DNA of 30,552 nt. Origin: CAYGTS01 sp964352905 (GTDB lineage Bacteria > Pseudomonadota > Gammaproteobacteria > JAHCLG01). Position numbers and translations under genes: made by a program. The notes below the pieces were generated by a model that saw nothing but the letters and a program-made list of their open reading frames with translations, ran no database searches and was not told the origin of the DNA. Shown in pieces: positions 1-7,882 of this stretch. The stretch lies in NCBI GenBank assembly GCA_964352905.1, contig CAYGTS010000015.1:1-30552 (forward strand), read 5' to 3'. The stretch's first letter is position 1. Every line of letters starts with the position of its first letter.

Positions 1-56
1 TTTCGCCGTTTTTAGCCCAAAGATGGACGTTCCCTGCTACGGAGTGAGCAGTTACG
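1..56 (+). repeat. right arm of GTAAC-ended palindromic repeat (cut by window edge)
   Basis: This is the right half of the interspersed inverted repeat seen repeatedly in the window. It runs from TTTCGCCGTTTTTAGCCC to CTACGGAGTGAGCAGTTACG and matches the right arms at 14622-14708, 16830-16876, 20050-20107 and 21454-21510. The left half lies outside the window. It is followed by about 60 bases of unassigned sequence before the 3' end of the trhO gene. Confidence 0.8.
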
Positions 57-118
57 AAATAAGGTAACCCGCAGATCCAGGCGACAGTTCTCTCTTTGAT
101 TAAGACAAAGAATTGTGT

Positions 119-949
119 TTAAACTTTTATTTCCAACTGCGGCACGTTTTTACCACAATACGGGCAAATTGCATTACAACTAGCTTGCTCTGCTGCGGTT
201 AACGGGCTGCGGCATTCATAGCACTGAATTGCTGGCGTTTCTTGTAAGGTTTGATCAAGTGATACGCGTTTATCAAACACAAAACATTCACCTTCGTAAA
301 ACTCTTTACCGCATTTTTCAAAATAATTTAAAATCCCGCCCTCTAATTGAAACACGTTTTTGAAACCATGATTTTGCATAAAGGCTGCGGCTTTTTCACA
401 ACGAATACCACCAGTGCAAAACGTGACAATCGTTTTATCTTTTAAATGTTCAATTTCGTTTAATTTATCTTTAAAATCACGAAAATTTTTAATGTTAAAA
501 TCGATCGCATCTTTGAAAGTACCCAGTTTAATTTCATAATCATTGCGCGTATCTAAAACGATCATATCCTGATTTTCTTGATACATTTTTTTAAACTCTT
601 CAGGGGCTAAATGCGGTGCTGTTGTTTTAGCAGGTTCAATATCATCTTCACCAAAGGCAATAATTTCTTTTTTCAATTTTACTAACATGCGTGAAAAAGG
701 AATGGTATCGGAATAACTTTCTTTAAAAGCCACATCATTAAGAGGTAAGTGTTGCGATAAAATTTGTTTAAACTCGCTAATAATATTGCGTTCAGCGGCC
801 AAATATAAGTTAAAACCTTCTGGGCTTAATAAGATTGTGCCTTTCACGCCCAGCGATCGTGCTTTTTGTTTCAAATTTTCGCGCATACTTTGTAAGTTTT
901 TTTGGGATAAATCTAAAAATTTATAAGCAGCAATATTCAATATATTCAT
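119..949 (-). CDS. trhO: tRNA uridine(34) hydroxylase (rhodanese-domain, YceA/TrhO family)
   Basis: The family makes 5-hydroxyuridine at tRNA wobble position 34 in an O2-dependent reaction in the cytoplasm. The 276-residue protein has the usual N-terminal ferredoxin-like domain (start AAYKFLDL, then GTILLSPEGFN). A rhodanese domain follows, with active-site loop CTGGIRC (Cys178 from this start). The C-terminal tail carries two CxxC pairs (CYEC and CPYC) that probably bind zinc. The ATG at 949 is chosen because AAGGTG lies 8 bases upstream; an in-frame ATG at 967 adds six residues but has no ribosome-binding site. The protein is slightly shorter than the common 300-350 residues. It is transcribed alone. 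Family assignment is firm; the reaction is taken from the family. Confidence 0.9.
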   Translation of the reverse strand: MNILNIAAYKFLDLSQKNLQSMRENLKQKARSLGVKGTILLSPEGFNLYLAAERNIISEFKQILSQHLPLNDVAFKESYSDTIPFSRMLVKLKKEIIAFGEDDIEPAKTTAPHLAPEEFKKMYQENQDMIVLDTRNDYEIKLGTFKDAIDFNIKNFRDFKDKLNEIEHLKDKTIVTFCTGGIRCEKAAAFMQNHGFKNVFQLEGGILNYFEKCGKEFYEGECFVFDKRVSLDQTLQETPAIQCYECRSPLTAAEQASCNAICPYCGKNVPQLEIKV

Positions 950-1051
950 ATACTTCACCTTGTTCATGCATATCAGGCATACTGTAAGTCACGAGAAAGA
1001 TGATAATTCTGTTCTATACTTTTTGCAAGGACAGAATAAAAGGGGCTGACT

Positions 1052-1327
1052 ATGAAAAAATTAGGGAAAATAATGATTGCAACAGGACTTGCAATCTCAC
1101 TTGCAGGCTGTTTTGGAGGACCCAATCAGACTGTAGGAACGCTAGCTGGTGGTGCTGCCGGCGGGATTATCGGCAGTCAAATTGGTGGCGGATCAGGACG
1201 AACCGTTGCCACGGTGCTTGGTACCTTAGGTGGTGCGGCACTGGGAAGTTCGGTTGGTCGTAGTGTCGATCAATCAAATCAAAACTATTACTACCATAAT
1301 GGTAAACGTTACTACAGGAACCGGTAA
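1052..1327 (+). CDS. glycine-zipper 2TM lipoprotein (17 kDa surface antigen-like)
   Basis: A 91-residue outer-membrane-type lipoprotein. The N-terminus is a lipoprotein signal peptide with lipobox LAGC (Cys20). Residues 26-70 are a glycine-zipper segment rich in GGAAGG, GSQIGGG and GGAALGSSVG, typical of the 2TM glycine-zipper domain of the rickettsial 17 kDa antigen and SlyB-like proteins. The tail is polar and tyrosine-rich (QNYYYHNGKRYYRNR). AAGGGG lies 6 bases before the ATG. A hairpin at 1341-1370 follows the stop, so it is probably a single-gene transcript. The cellular role, probably envelope integrity, is inferred from the family only. Confidence 0.85.
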   Translation: MKKLGKIMIATGLAISLAGCFGGPNQTVGTLAGGAAGGIIGSQIGGGSGRTVATVLGTLGGAALGSSVGRSVDQSNQNYYYHNGKRYYRNR

Positions 1328-1340
1328 CATCATATTGAAT

Positions 1341-1370
1341 AAACCCGCTGCGAGGGATCGTGGCGGGTTT
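1341..1370 (+). terminator. hairpin after the lipoprotein gene
   Basis: An 8-bp inverted repeat (AAACCCGC / GCGGGTTT) with a 14-base loop begins 13 bases after the lipoprotein stop codon. It is followed by only a short A/T stretch rather than a clear U-tract, so it is a weak intrinsic terminator at best. Confidence 0.55.
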
Positions 1371-1529
1371 AATTCTTAGCCCATCTTATTTGTTGATCCC
1401 AAATTGGGATTAAGCTTTTGGCTTAACTATTTTAGCGACAATCTTGCAAGGCAATTAACGCAGATCACTGCTGTAACAAAAATTTTTTATCGCGATAATA
1501 CTTGCTCCACTTTTTAGGAGTTTATTATC

Positions 1530-1925
1530 ATGTTAAAAAATTGTTTATTAGTATTATTATTTTCTCTTACGCCTATTTTTGCATTAGCAACGCCACAATT
1601 AAAAGCGCAAATTTTAATTAATAATCACAGTAAAAGCACCGTTAATTTTCATTGCACCACCGGATCAGGTGTGACCACGCCACAAGGACAGCAGGTGATA
1701 TCGCATCAAACTGCAAAATTCGATAGTTGGTCTTTTATATTAATTGGCCCACAACAAACTGAAAAGGCGATTGATTGGGTGACTTGTACTTCTGATCAGG
1801 GCGGTCATATTCATTATCTTAGCGATCAAAATCATCCTGAAGGTTATGCAATTGAAATTCAAGCGCCTTTTTCTTATGATAGCGCCTATCCTGGTGCGTT
1901 TGATTTTGGTTTAGGTAAAAGATAA
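1530..1925 (+). CDS. small exported protein of unknown function
   Basis: A 131-residue protein that I do not recognise. It starts with a clear Sec signal peptide: MLKN, a long hydrophobic run, then a likely cut after ALA at residue 20. The mature part is about 111 residues, rich in beta-prone and polar segments. It has two cysteines (Cys42 and Cys86) that could form a disulfide in the periplasm. AGGAG sits about 11 bases upstream of the ATG. It has its own spacing from the lipoprotein gene and is followed by a repeat-filled gap, so it is probably monocistronic. Function cannot be assigned. Confidence 0.75.
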   Translation: MLKNCLLVLLFSLTPIFALATPQLKAQILINNHSKSTVNFHCTTGSGVTTPQGQQVISHQTAKFDSWSFILIGPQQTEKAIDWVTCTSDQGGHIHYLSDQNHPEGYAIEIQAPFSYDSAYPGAFDFGLGKR

Positions 1926-2042
1926 TAGAACCGGTTTTTGATACGTTAAAATGTGCTAACATCTTAATTGGATTTGGAATAGCGCGCATCTGTGACAGAA
2001 TGGATAAGCAACTTGCTGAAAGACGCTAGGTTTTTTCTTCTT

Positions 2043-2186
2043 CCGTCGTTGCGAGCTAGTGCGCCCTTAGCGCACTAGCGCGGCAATCCAGAGGTAAAGA
2101 ACCACGATCTTGCAAAGTTTGAATGGCTTTTCAAGATCGAAGCTCCTAACCCTGGATCGCTCAAAGCTAACGCTCGCAATGATGGA
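2043..2186. repeat. branched palindromic repeat element
   Basis: The outer arms CGTCGTTGCGAG (2045-2056) and CTCGCAATGATG (2173-2184) pair with two G-U wobbles. Inside are a perfect 10-bp hairpin GCTAGTGCGC / GCGCACTAGC (2055-2079), a matching ATCCAG / CTGGAT pair, and a second hairpin GATCTTG / CAAGATC (2106-2138). The CGTC(G/A)TTGCGAG...GGCAATCCAG pattern resembles short palindromic repeats common in intracellular gammaproteobacteria and rickettsias. It may be transcribed as a structured 3' end for one of the convergent flanking genes. Confidence 0.6.
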
Positions 2187-2195
2187 ACCCGATTG

Positions 2196-2223
2196 ACCTA
2201 ATTTCTAATCGCTTTGGATATAT
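2196..2223. repeat. 27-base direct repeat, copy 1
   Basis: The sequence ACCTAATTTCTAATCGCTTT followed by GGATATAT matches 11432-11460 with one substitution. Both copies lie in intergenic space next to structured repeats. Confidence 0.6.
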
Positions 2224-2263
2224 CCGCTTTATTTGTGGCTTTAGTGTATGTGACGCATTAATT

Positions 2264-3439
2264 TTAAATATTATCAAAAAAAATTTGTTTTAAACCTTCT
2301 TGCCAAGGCAAAACTAAAATGTTTCCAAATTTTTTTGCGTGTTTGTCATTGGATAAACAGATTGCTTCACACTGGCCAAAATCATTCACTAAACGTATAA
2401 AACTACTTAAATCAGCTTGATGAATATTTTCTGAACTTTTTATTTCAACAAATAAAATGGGTAATCCCGGTCTTTCTATAATTAAATCAACTTCGGCATC
2501 ATCTTTGGTGCGTAAATAAGAAAAACGGAATTCAGTTTTGTAATAATGAGCTAATTTCATACACTCTAAAATAATAAAGTGTTCAAACGCTTCACCATAG
2601 GCAGATGTTGATTTATTGAGGGGCAGCGATAATTGGCGTGAAAGCGCTCTTGCCACACCTGTATCAAAATAATAAAATTTTGGCTTTTGACTAAGACGCT
2701 TGCGAAAAGAATGTTGGAAAGGTTCTAAAAAAAAGCCGATTAACGTATCTTTTAAAATATTAAAATACTCCTTTACCGTTTTACTATCAACGCCAACGTC
2801 TCTGGCAATATTAAGGATATTAACAATCTTTCCATTCGCTTGCGCTGATACTTCTAAAAACCGCCTGAAAGGTTCTAAATTTCTAACCACTTGCTCTAGC
2901 CAAATTTCTTCTTTCAAATAAGTTTGCGCGTAGGATTGTAAAAACAATATTTTTTCCTGTTGCTGCGTTAATTCAAAAATAGTCGGCAGCATACCAAAGC
3001 GTAGCGCATTCTCTAAATTAAATTGAGTTGCGATTTCAAAGGAAGTAAAAGGATACAAATGATAAACAAAGGCTCGACCAGCTAACAAATTAGCGCCACC
3101 ATGGCGTAACTTTCTCGCACTAGAGCCTGTTAGGATAAAAAATTTGTTGAGTTTTTTCTCAATTAATTGATGAACGGTATCCAGTAACTTTGGGACTTTT
3201 TGAATTTCATCGATGATAACATATTTAATACGATCGCTTAAGGCTAATACTTCAGCAGTCAGCAGGGTTGGTTCACGTGAATAACGTTCAGCTTCATCAT
3301 TATTTAAAAGATCGATCCAAAAGGCTTGTTTGTGATCATACTCCATTTTAATGAGCGTACTTTTGCCGGTATTTCTTGCCCCGAAGAGTAATAAACTGTG
3401 AGACTTAGCTAATACAAGTTGACGCTTTATATACGACAT
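2264..3439 (-). CDS. AAA-family ATPase with C-terminal DUF4143 (nuclease-like) domain, copy 1
   Basis: A 391-residue P-loop ATPase of the AAA_14/DUF4143 type. Walker A is GARNTGKS (residues 20-27), Walker B is IIDEIQ (75-80), and a sensor-like FILTGSS follows. The C-terminal domain has a PD-(D/E)xK-like signature (AEVDLII...FVEIKSS). The biological role of this family is not established; it is widespread, often patchy, and present twice in this window (see 25215). The ATG at 3439 is chosen, with GGAG 12 bases upstream; an in-frame TTG at 3457 is possible but lacks a ribosome-binding site. It lies downstream of the SUF operon on the same strand but is separated from it by overlapping inverted repeats. 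Confidence 0.85.
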   Translation of the reverse strand: MSYIKRQLVLAKSHSLLLFGARNTGKSTLIKMEYDHKQAFWIDLLNNDEAERYSREPTLLTAEVLALSDRIKYVIIDEIQKVPKLLDTVHQLIEKKLNKFFILTGSSARKLRHGGANLLAGRAFVYHLYPFTSFEIATQFNLENALRFGMLPTIFELTQQQEKILFLQSYAQTYLKEEIWLEQVVRNLEPFRRFLEVSAQANGKIVNILNIARDVGVDSKTVKEYFNILKDTLIGFFLEPFQHSFRKRLSQKPKFYYFDTGVARALSRQLSLPLNKSTSAYGEAFEHFIILECMKLAHYYKTEFRFSYLRTKDDAEVDLIIERPGLPILFVEIKSSENIHQADLSSFIRLVNDFGQCEAICLSNDKHAKKFGNILVLPWQEGLKQIFFDNI

Positions 3440-3450
3440 TTTAAGACCAT

Positions 3451-3496
3451 ACTCCAAATTTGTACGCCATTTTTGGAGTTTGCTCTAAAAATGGCG
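3451..3496 (-). promoter_or_regulatory. two overlapping inverted repeats between Rieske gene and DUF4143 ATPase
   Basis: A perfect 10-bp stem CGCCATTTTT (3465-3474) / AAAAATGGCG (3487-3496) overlaps a second 8-bp inverted repeat ACTCCAAA (3451-3458) / TTTGGAGT (3472-3479). Only one of the two hairpins can form at a time in RNA. The region ends 12 bases before the ATPase ATG and begins 15 bases after the Rieske stop. It could end the SUF transcript, control the ATPase gene, or both. There is no U-tract. Confidence 0.55.
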
Positions 3497-3510
3497 CCCA
3501 ATCAAGCGGC

Positions 3511-3819
3511 TTAAATTTCCACCTGGATTTCATCACCCACAACGCGCACGGGATAAGTGATTAAGGCTTCATAAGCAGGGCCTTCTAGCACCGCACCGGT
3601 TTTAAAACAAAATTTCGCACCATGCAAGGGGCAAACCACTGCAGTATTTTCAACACAGCCTTCAGATAAAGGAAAACCAGCATGCGTGCAATCATCTTCA
3701 AAGGCAAACCATTCACCATGATGGTTTATAATAGCGATGGGGGTATTGTTAATATTAAAACCTTTGCATTCGCCTGCTGCAATAGCATGCGTCGTTGTGA
3801 TTGTTACCCATTCAGCCAT
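3511..3819 (-). CDS. Rieske [2Fe-2S] ferredoxin, SUF-operon associated
   Basis: A 102-residue Rieske-type protein of the small NirD/BphF-like ferredoxin class. The cluster ligands are visible as CTH (Cys44, His46) and CPLH (Cys63, His66). It starts right after the sufT stop codon (TAA then ATG with no gap), so it is the last gene of the SUF operon. It probably serves as a soluble electron carrier. A link to cluster assembly, for example electron supply to the SUF machine, is inferred from operon position only. It has no membrane anchor or signal peptide. Confidence 0.9.
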   Translation of the reverse strand: MAEWVTITTTHAIAAGECKGFNINNTPIAIINHHGEWFAFEDDCTHAGFPLSEGCVENTAVVCPLHGAKFCFKTGAVLEGPAYEALITYPVRVVGDEIQVEI

Positions 3820-4158
3820 TTATAGTAACCCCAATTGCAATTTTGCTGCTTCACTCATGTTGTCTTGTGTCCACGGGGGATCCCAAACTAACTCCACGTA
3901 ACAATCATTCACACCTAATACTTGTCGTACGGCTTGTGCCACATTGCCGGGAAAAGTTTGTGCAACAGGGCAACCCGGTGTGGTTAAAGTCATTTTAATG
4001 GTTACCATCGCATCATCAGCGATTTCAACATCGTAAATTAAACCTAAGTCGTAAATATTCACCGGAATTTCTGGATCATAAATATTGCGTAATCCTTGAA
4101 TAATCGCGGCACGTAATGCGTCTTTATCAATCGATTCTTTTTTGCGGAAGATACCCAT
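3820..4158 (-). CDS. sufT: SufT, MIP18/DUF59-family Fe-S maturation factor
   Basis: A 112-residue MIP18-family (DUF59) protein. The hallmark segments are DPEIPVNIYDLGLIY (residues 28-42) and the TTPGCP loop with conserved Cys63, plus a C-terminal VWDPPW motif. In other bacteria SufT supports maturation of Fe-S proteins, especially under high demand for clusters. It lies 3 bases after the sufU-like gene and directly before the Rieske ferredoxin. Confidence 0.92.
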   Translation of the reverse strand: MGIFRKKESIDKDALRAAIIQGLRNIYDPEIPVNIYDLGLIYDVEIADDAMVTIKMTLTTPGCPVAQTFPGNVAQAVRQVLGVNDCYVELVWDPPWTQDNMSEAAKLQLGLL

Positions 4159-4161
4159 AAT

Positions 4162-4608
4162 TTACTCCGTAGTCACGGTATTAGCTTTATTTTCCAACGC
4201 GGCTTGTAGGGTGTGCCAAGCTAAAGTAGCGCATTTTACGCGTGCCGGAAATTCTTTAACGCCCGCTAACACTTTTAATTTCCCCAACTCATCCTGTGAA
4301 CTTTCCACACCGGTGACAATATCATGAAATTGAGTGAATAATTTTTTAGCGTCTTGAATAGTTTTACCGGTTAATAATTCAGTCATGAGCGAAGCTGATG
4401 CGGTTGAAATAGCACAACCCTTACCTTGAAACGCCAAGGATTTAATCACATCATTTTCAACAGTTAAATATAAAACAATATCATCGCCACAGAGTGGGTT
4501 CACGCCATGCGCCTGGTGAGAAGGATGTTTTAACACCTTAAAATTACGCGGATTGCGATTATGATCAATAATCGTCTCTTGGTATAATTCTCTTAATAAA
4601 TCACTCAT
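4162..4608 (-). CDS. sufU: SufU/IscU-type Fe-S scaffold or sulfur-transfer protein
   Basis: A 148-residue IscU/SufU-fold protein with the three conserved cysteines Cys40 (NPLCGDD), Cys65 (GKGCAIS) and Cys126 (ARVKCATLAW). The GDD after Cys40 and an insertion between Cys65 and Cys126 are SufU-like. SufU relays persulfide sulfur from SufS to the SufBCD complex through a zinc site in Firmicutes. Whether this protein works as a relay or as a scaffold is not settled by sequence. Its ATG overlaps the sufS stop (TAATG), implying translational coupling. No sufE or A-type carrier gene is present in the operon, so this protein probably fills the sulfur-acceptor role. Confidence 0.88.
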   Translation of the reverse strand: MSDLLRELYQETIIDHNRNPRNFKVLKHPSHQAHGVNPLCGDDIVLYLTVENDVIKSLAFQGKGCAISTASASLMTELLTGKTIQDAKKLFTQFHDIVTGVESSQDELGKLKVLAGVKEFPARVKCATLAWHTLQAALENKANTVTTE

Positions 4609-5831
4609 TAACCCAAAACCTCTCGTACTCTATTTAGCCCAATAACTAAAGTATCAATTTCTGTTTTAGTATTATAAAAGGCAAATGATGCGCGCACCGT
4701 TGCGGGCACTTGATAACGCTGCATCAACGGCATAGCGCAATGATGGCCGCTACGCACCGCAATGCCATCCATATTTAAAATGGTACCAATATCATGCGGG
4801 TGAATATTATCCATAACAAAAGAAAAAACACTGGTTTTATCGTGTGCTGTGCCAATGATTTTTAAATCCGGGATTTCCAAAAAAATTGCGGTCGCATATT
4901 CGGTTAAATCATGTTCGTACTGTGCAATCGCATCAATACCAATTTGATTAATAAAATCAATCGCAGCACCCAAACCAATTGCGCCTACAATATTAGGCGT
5001 GCCGGCTTCAAATTTTTGCGGTAAATCGGCATAAGTACTTTCGGCAAATGTAACGGTTTTAATCATACTGCCGCCACCTTGATACGGTGGTAATTTTTCT
5101 AACCACGCTTTTTTGCCGTATAAAATGCCAATCCCTGTAGGGCCATAAGTTTTATGCCCAGAAAAACACAGAAAATCACAATCTAAATCTTGCACATCTA
5201 ATTGAATATGCGGTGAAGATTGTGCTGCATCAATTAAAATCGGCACATTATGATCGTGTGCAATTTCAATAAATTGTTTAATCGGGTAAATCGTGCCTAA
5301 TACATTTGAAATATGTGAAATCGCTACAATTTTGGTCTTGTGAGTAAAACAGCCGCGGTAAACAGCGAGATCAATTTCACCGCTATCCGTGATGGGGATC
5401 ACTTTAATCACAGCGCCGGTTTTTTTAGCCACCATTTGCCATGGCACAATATTAGAATGATGTTCCATTTCAGAAATTAAAATTTCATCATGAGCTTGTA
5501 AGTGATTTTCGGCAAAAGTTTGTGCCACAAAATTGATCGATTCAGTTGTACCGCTGGTAAAAATGACTTCTAAAGCATGCTTGGCATTAATAAATTTGGC
5601 GATTTTATCGCGCGCTAATTCATAGGAGCTGGTGGCACGCTCACTTAAGGTATGAATGCCACGATGAATGTTGGCATTATCATGTTGATAAAATTTAGCA
5701 ACCGTATCAATTACGTGGTTGGGTTTCTGCGCAGTTGCCGCATTATCAAAATAAATAAGCGGTTTGCCGTGTACTTCTTGATCGAGCACGGGGAACTGTT
5801 GGCGGATTGCATTCACATCAAAGGATTTCAT
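4608..5831 (-). CDS. sufS: SufS, group II cysteine desulfurase
   Basis: A 407-residue PLP-dependent enzyme that removes sulfur from L-cysteine as a persulfide for cluster assembly. The PLP lysine is Lys227 in CFSGHKTYGPTGIG, and the catalytic cysteine is Cys365 in RSGHHCAMP. The short loop around this cysteine (RxGHHCA) marks the SufS/CsdA class rather than IscS. Length is normal for the family. The start overlaps the sufD stop by four bases (ATGA). Confidence 0.95.
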   Translation of the reverse strand: MKSFDVNAIRQQFPVLDQEVHGKPLIYFDNAATAQKPNHVIDTVAKFYQHDNANIHRGIHTLSERATSSYELARDKIAKFINAKHALEVIFTSGTTESINFVAQTFAENHLQAHDEILISEMEHHSNIVPWQMVAKKTGAVIKVIPITDSGEIDLAVYRGCFTHKTKIVAISHISNVLGTIYPIKQFIEIAHDHNVPILIDAAQSSPHIQLDVQDLDCDFLCFSGHKTYGPTGIGILYGKKAWLEKLPPYQGGGSMIKTVTFAESTYADLPQKFEAGTPNIVGAIGLGAAIDFINQIGIDAIAQYEHDLTEYATAIFLEIPDLKIIGTAHDKTSVFSFVMDNIHPHDIGTILNMDGIAVRSGHHCAMPLMQRYQVPATVRASFAFYNTKTEIDTLVIGLNRVREVLG

Positions 5832-7111
5832 GACTGCTCTCCAAACAAGCGCGTAATTTTTTTATGTAAGGTGGTTGTTAAATAATTTTTTAGCGGAATA
5901 ATCGTTAAATCATTTAAAACATCTTCAATAAATGCTTTAATTAATAATTGCTGTGCTTGCTGCAGATTTAAACCTCGTGATTGTAAATAAAATAACGCTT
6001 GGTCATCTAATTGCCCAATTGTAGCGCCGTGCGCGCATTTAACATCATCTGCAAAAATTTCTAATTGTGGTTTGGTATCAATTTCAGCATGATCGGATAA
6101 TAATATATTTTTGTTAAGTTGTTTGGCATTAATTTTTTGCGCATCGGGCCGCACAATCACTTTCCCGTTAAAGACAGCGCGCGAATGACCGCTTAAAATA
6201 CCACGATAATCTTCATTGCTATTGGTGTGCGGTTGTTGGTGATCAACTGTCGTATGATGATCACAATGTTGCCGCGCCTCGGTAATATACAAACCATTCA
6301 AATGACATTCACTATTTTCAGCTTGTAACTGTACTTGCAGATCACTGCGATTGAGCAGCGCGCCCAGTGAATATTGGTAACTATAAAACGTACTGTTGCG
6401 ATTAAGGTTGGCAAACACAGTGCCCACATGAAAGGCTTTGTCACTTTCAAGTTGCAATTTATAATGTTTAAGTTGCGCATTTTCTAAGGTGACAATATCG
6501 CTAATGGTATTGGTAAAATATTGATTATTGTTTTCACCTGTATGAACTTCAATAATTTCAGCGGCACTGTTCTTGCCGGCAATGATGACATTACGAATGT
6601 GCGAGGTTTTATGCTCACTGGTGTGATGAAAAATTAACTGGACCGGTTTGCTAAGTTGTAAATTATCAGGAATAAAAACAAAAGCCCCGTCTTGCCATAA
6701 TGCTGAATTTAAGGCGCTAAAACCATGTTCATGATGCTGCATGAAATAATTTTGGATCAACGTCGTATGCGACTGCATCGCTGTAGCCAAATTAGTGATA
6801 ATTAAATCTTGTGCTAAAGCAGGTTGCTTGGCATTAACAAGATGACCATCATAAAAATGCAATTGATAACAATCCCAATCTTGAAAAGAATGCACTTCAT
6901 GCGATTTCTTACCAAGAGTAGAAGGCATGTAGGAACTTAAAATGCCATTCACACGCGTATATTTCCAGTCTTCATCTTTGGGTTTAGGAAAACCATGCTG
7001 TAATAACTGCTGCATGGCTTGTTGGCGCAACAAATTGGCCCAAGCCAACTGCTGGCCAGGTCGTTGGCTAGTGTTTAATTCATTTTGATAAGCATTTAGT
7101 AAATCATTCAT
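5828..7111 (-). CDS. sufD: SufD, Fe-S scaffold complex subunit
   Basis: A 427-residue SufB/SufD-family protein forming the beta-helix scaffold SufBC2D. The C-terminal region keeps the conserved segment DDVKCAHGATIGQLDD, with Cys359 and His361 corresponding to Cys358 and His360 of E. coli SufD. This part is well conserved while the N-terminal helical region is divergent, as usual for SufD. It starts 15 bases after sufC and overlaps sufS. Confidence 0.93.
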   Translation of the reverse strand: MNDLLNAYQNELNTSQRPGQQLAWANLLRQQAMQQLLQHGFPKPKDEDWKYTRVNGILSSYMPSTLGKKSHEVHSFQDWDCYQLHFYDGHLVNAKQPALAQDLIITNLATAMQSHTTLIQNYFMQHHEHGFSALNSALWQDGAFVFIPDNLQLSKPVQLIFHHTSEHKTSHIRNVIIAGKNSAAEIIEVHTGENNNQYFTNTISDIVTLENAQLKHYKLQLESDKAFHVGTVFANLNRNSTFYSYQYSLGALLNRSDLQVQLQAENSECHLNGLYITEARQHCDHHTTVDHQQPHTNSNEDYRGILSGHSRAVFNGKVIVRPDAQKINAKQLNKNILLSDHAEIDTKPQLEIFADDVKCAHGATIGQLDDQALFYLQSRGLNLQQAQQLLIKAFIEDVLNDLTIIPLKNYLTTTLHKKITRLFGEQS

Positions 7112-7126
7112 TTGTTTTGCCCAAAC

Positions 7127-7861
7127 CTATAAATTCGCATAACCAGTTTCTTCTAACTGTTGTACCAAACTAAAATCACCTGACTTAACAATATTGCCGG
7201 CGCTTAAAACATGTACGTGATCAGGTTTAATGTAATCTAATAAACGTTGGTAATGCGTAATTAAAATAAATGAACGCTTTTTATCACGCAAACTATTAAC
7301 CCCTTTTGCAACCACTTTTAACGCATCAATATCCAAACCAGAATCGGTTTCATCTAAAATAGCAAGCTTGGGTTGCATGATTAGCATTTGTAAAATTTCA
7401 TTACGCTTTTTTTCACCGCCCGAAAAACCTTCGTTAACTGCGCGATATAATAATTCTTCTTTCATTTCCATGAATTGCATTCTTTCTTTCACCAAGGTTA
7501 AGAAATCCATGGCATCTAATTCGGGTTCACCGCGTGCTTTGCGGATCGTATTTAAAGCAGCTTTCATTAAATAAATATTACTCACACCTGGAATTTCAAC
7601 GGGGTATTGAAAGCTTAAAAACACACCTTGTTGTGCGCGTTGATCCGGCGTTAAAGCTAATAAATCCTGCCCTTCATACAGCACTTCACCGGCTGTGATA
7701 TCATAATTATCGCGCCCGGCTAATACGTAAGATAAAGTTGATTTACCAGAACCATTTGGCCCCATAATCGCATGCACTTCACCAGGCTTAACGGTTAAAT
7801 TTAATCCTTTGAGAATTTCTTTATTATCAATTGTCACATGTAAATTTTTAATCGTTAACAT
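7127..7861 (-). CDS. sufC: SufC, ATPase of the SufBCD complex
   Basis: A 244-residue ABC-type ATPase. Walker A is GPNGSGKS (34-41), the Q-loop is FQYP, the ABC signature is FSGGEKKRNE (146-155), Walker B is LAILDETDSGLD (167-178), and the switch histidine lies in ITHYQRLL. The ETDSGLD form is typical of SufC rather than of transporter ATPases. It powers remodelling of the SufB-SufD scaffold in the cytosol. It lies 21 bases after sufB and 15 before sufD. Confidence 0.96.
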   Translation of the reverse strand: MLTIKNLHVTIDNKEILKGLNLTVKPGEVHAIMGPNGSGKSTLSYVLAGRDNYDITAGEVLYEGQDLLALTPDQRAQQGVFLSFQYPVEIPGVSNIYLMKAALNTIRKARGEPELDAMDFLTLVKERMQFMEMKEELLYRAVNEGFSGGEKKRNEILQMLIMQPKLAILDETDSGLDIDALKVVAKGVNSLRDKKRSFILITHYQRLLDYIKPDHVHVLSAGNIVKSGDFSLVQQLEETGYANL

Positions 7862-7882
7862 TGTTTTTCCTAAATAGTTATA

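Larger units (their letters stand above)
1926..2263. other. gene-free stretch filled by structured repeats
   Basis: This gap lies between the convergent ends of the small exported protein and the DUF4143 ATPase. No coding sequence is supported. It holds a branched palindromic repeat (2043-2186) and one copy of a 27-base direct repeat (2196-2223) that recurs at 11432-11460. The other bases show nothing I can name. Confidence 0.6.

Noticed and set aside
1000..1263. Open frame overlapping the lipoprotein gene
   Set aside because: It is an out-of-frame shadow of the glycine-zipper gene, has unnatural composition (many Trp, Arg and Cys) and no ribosome-binding site.
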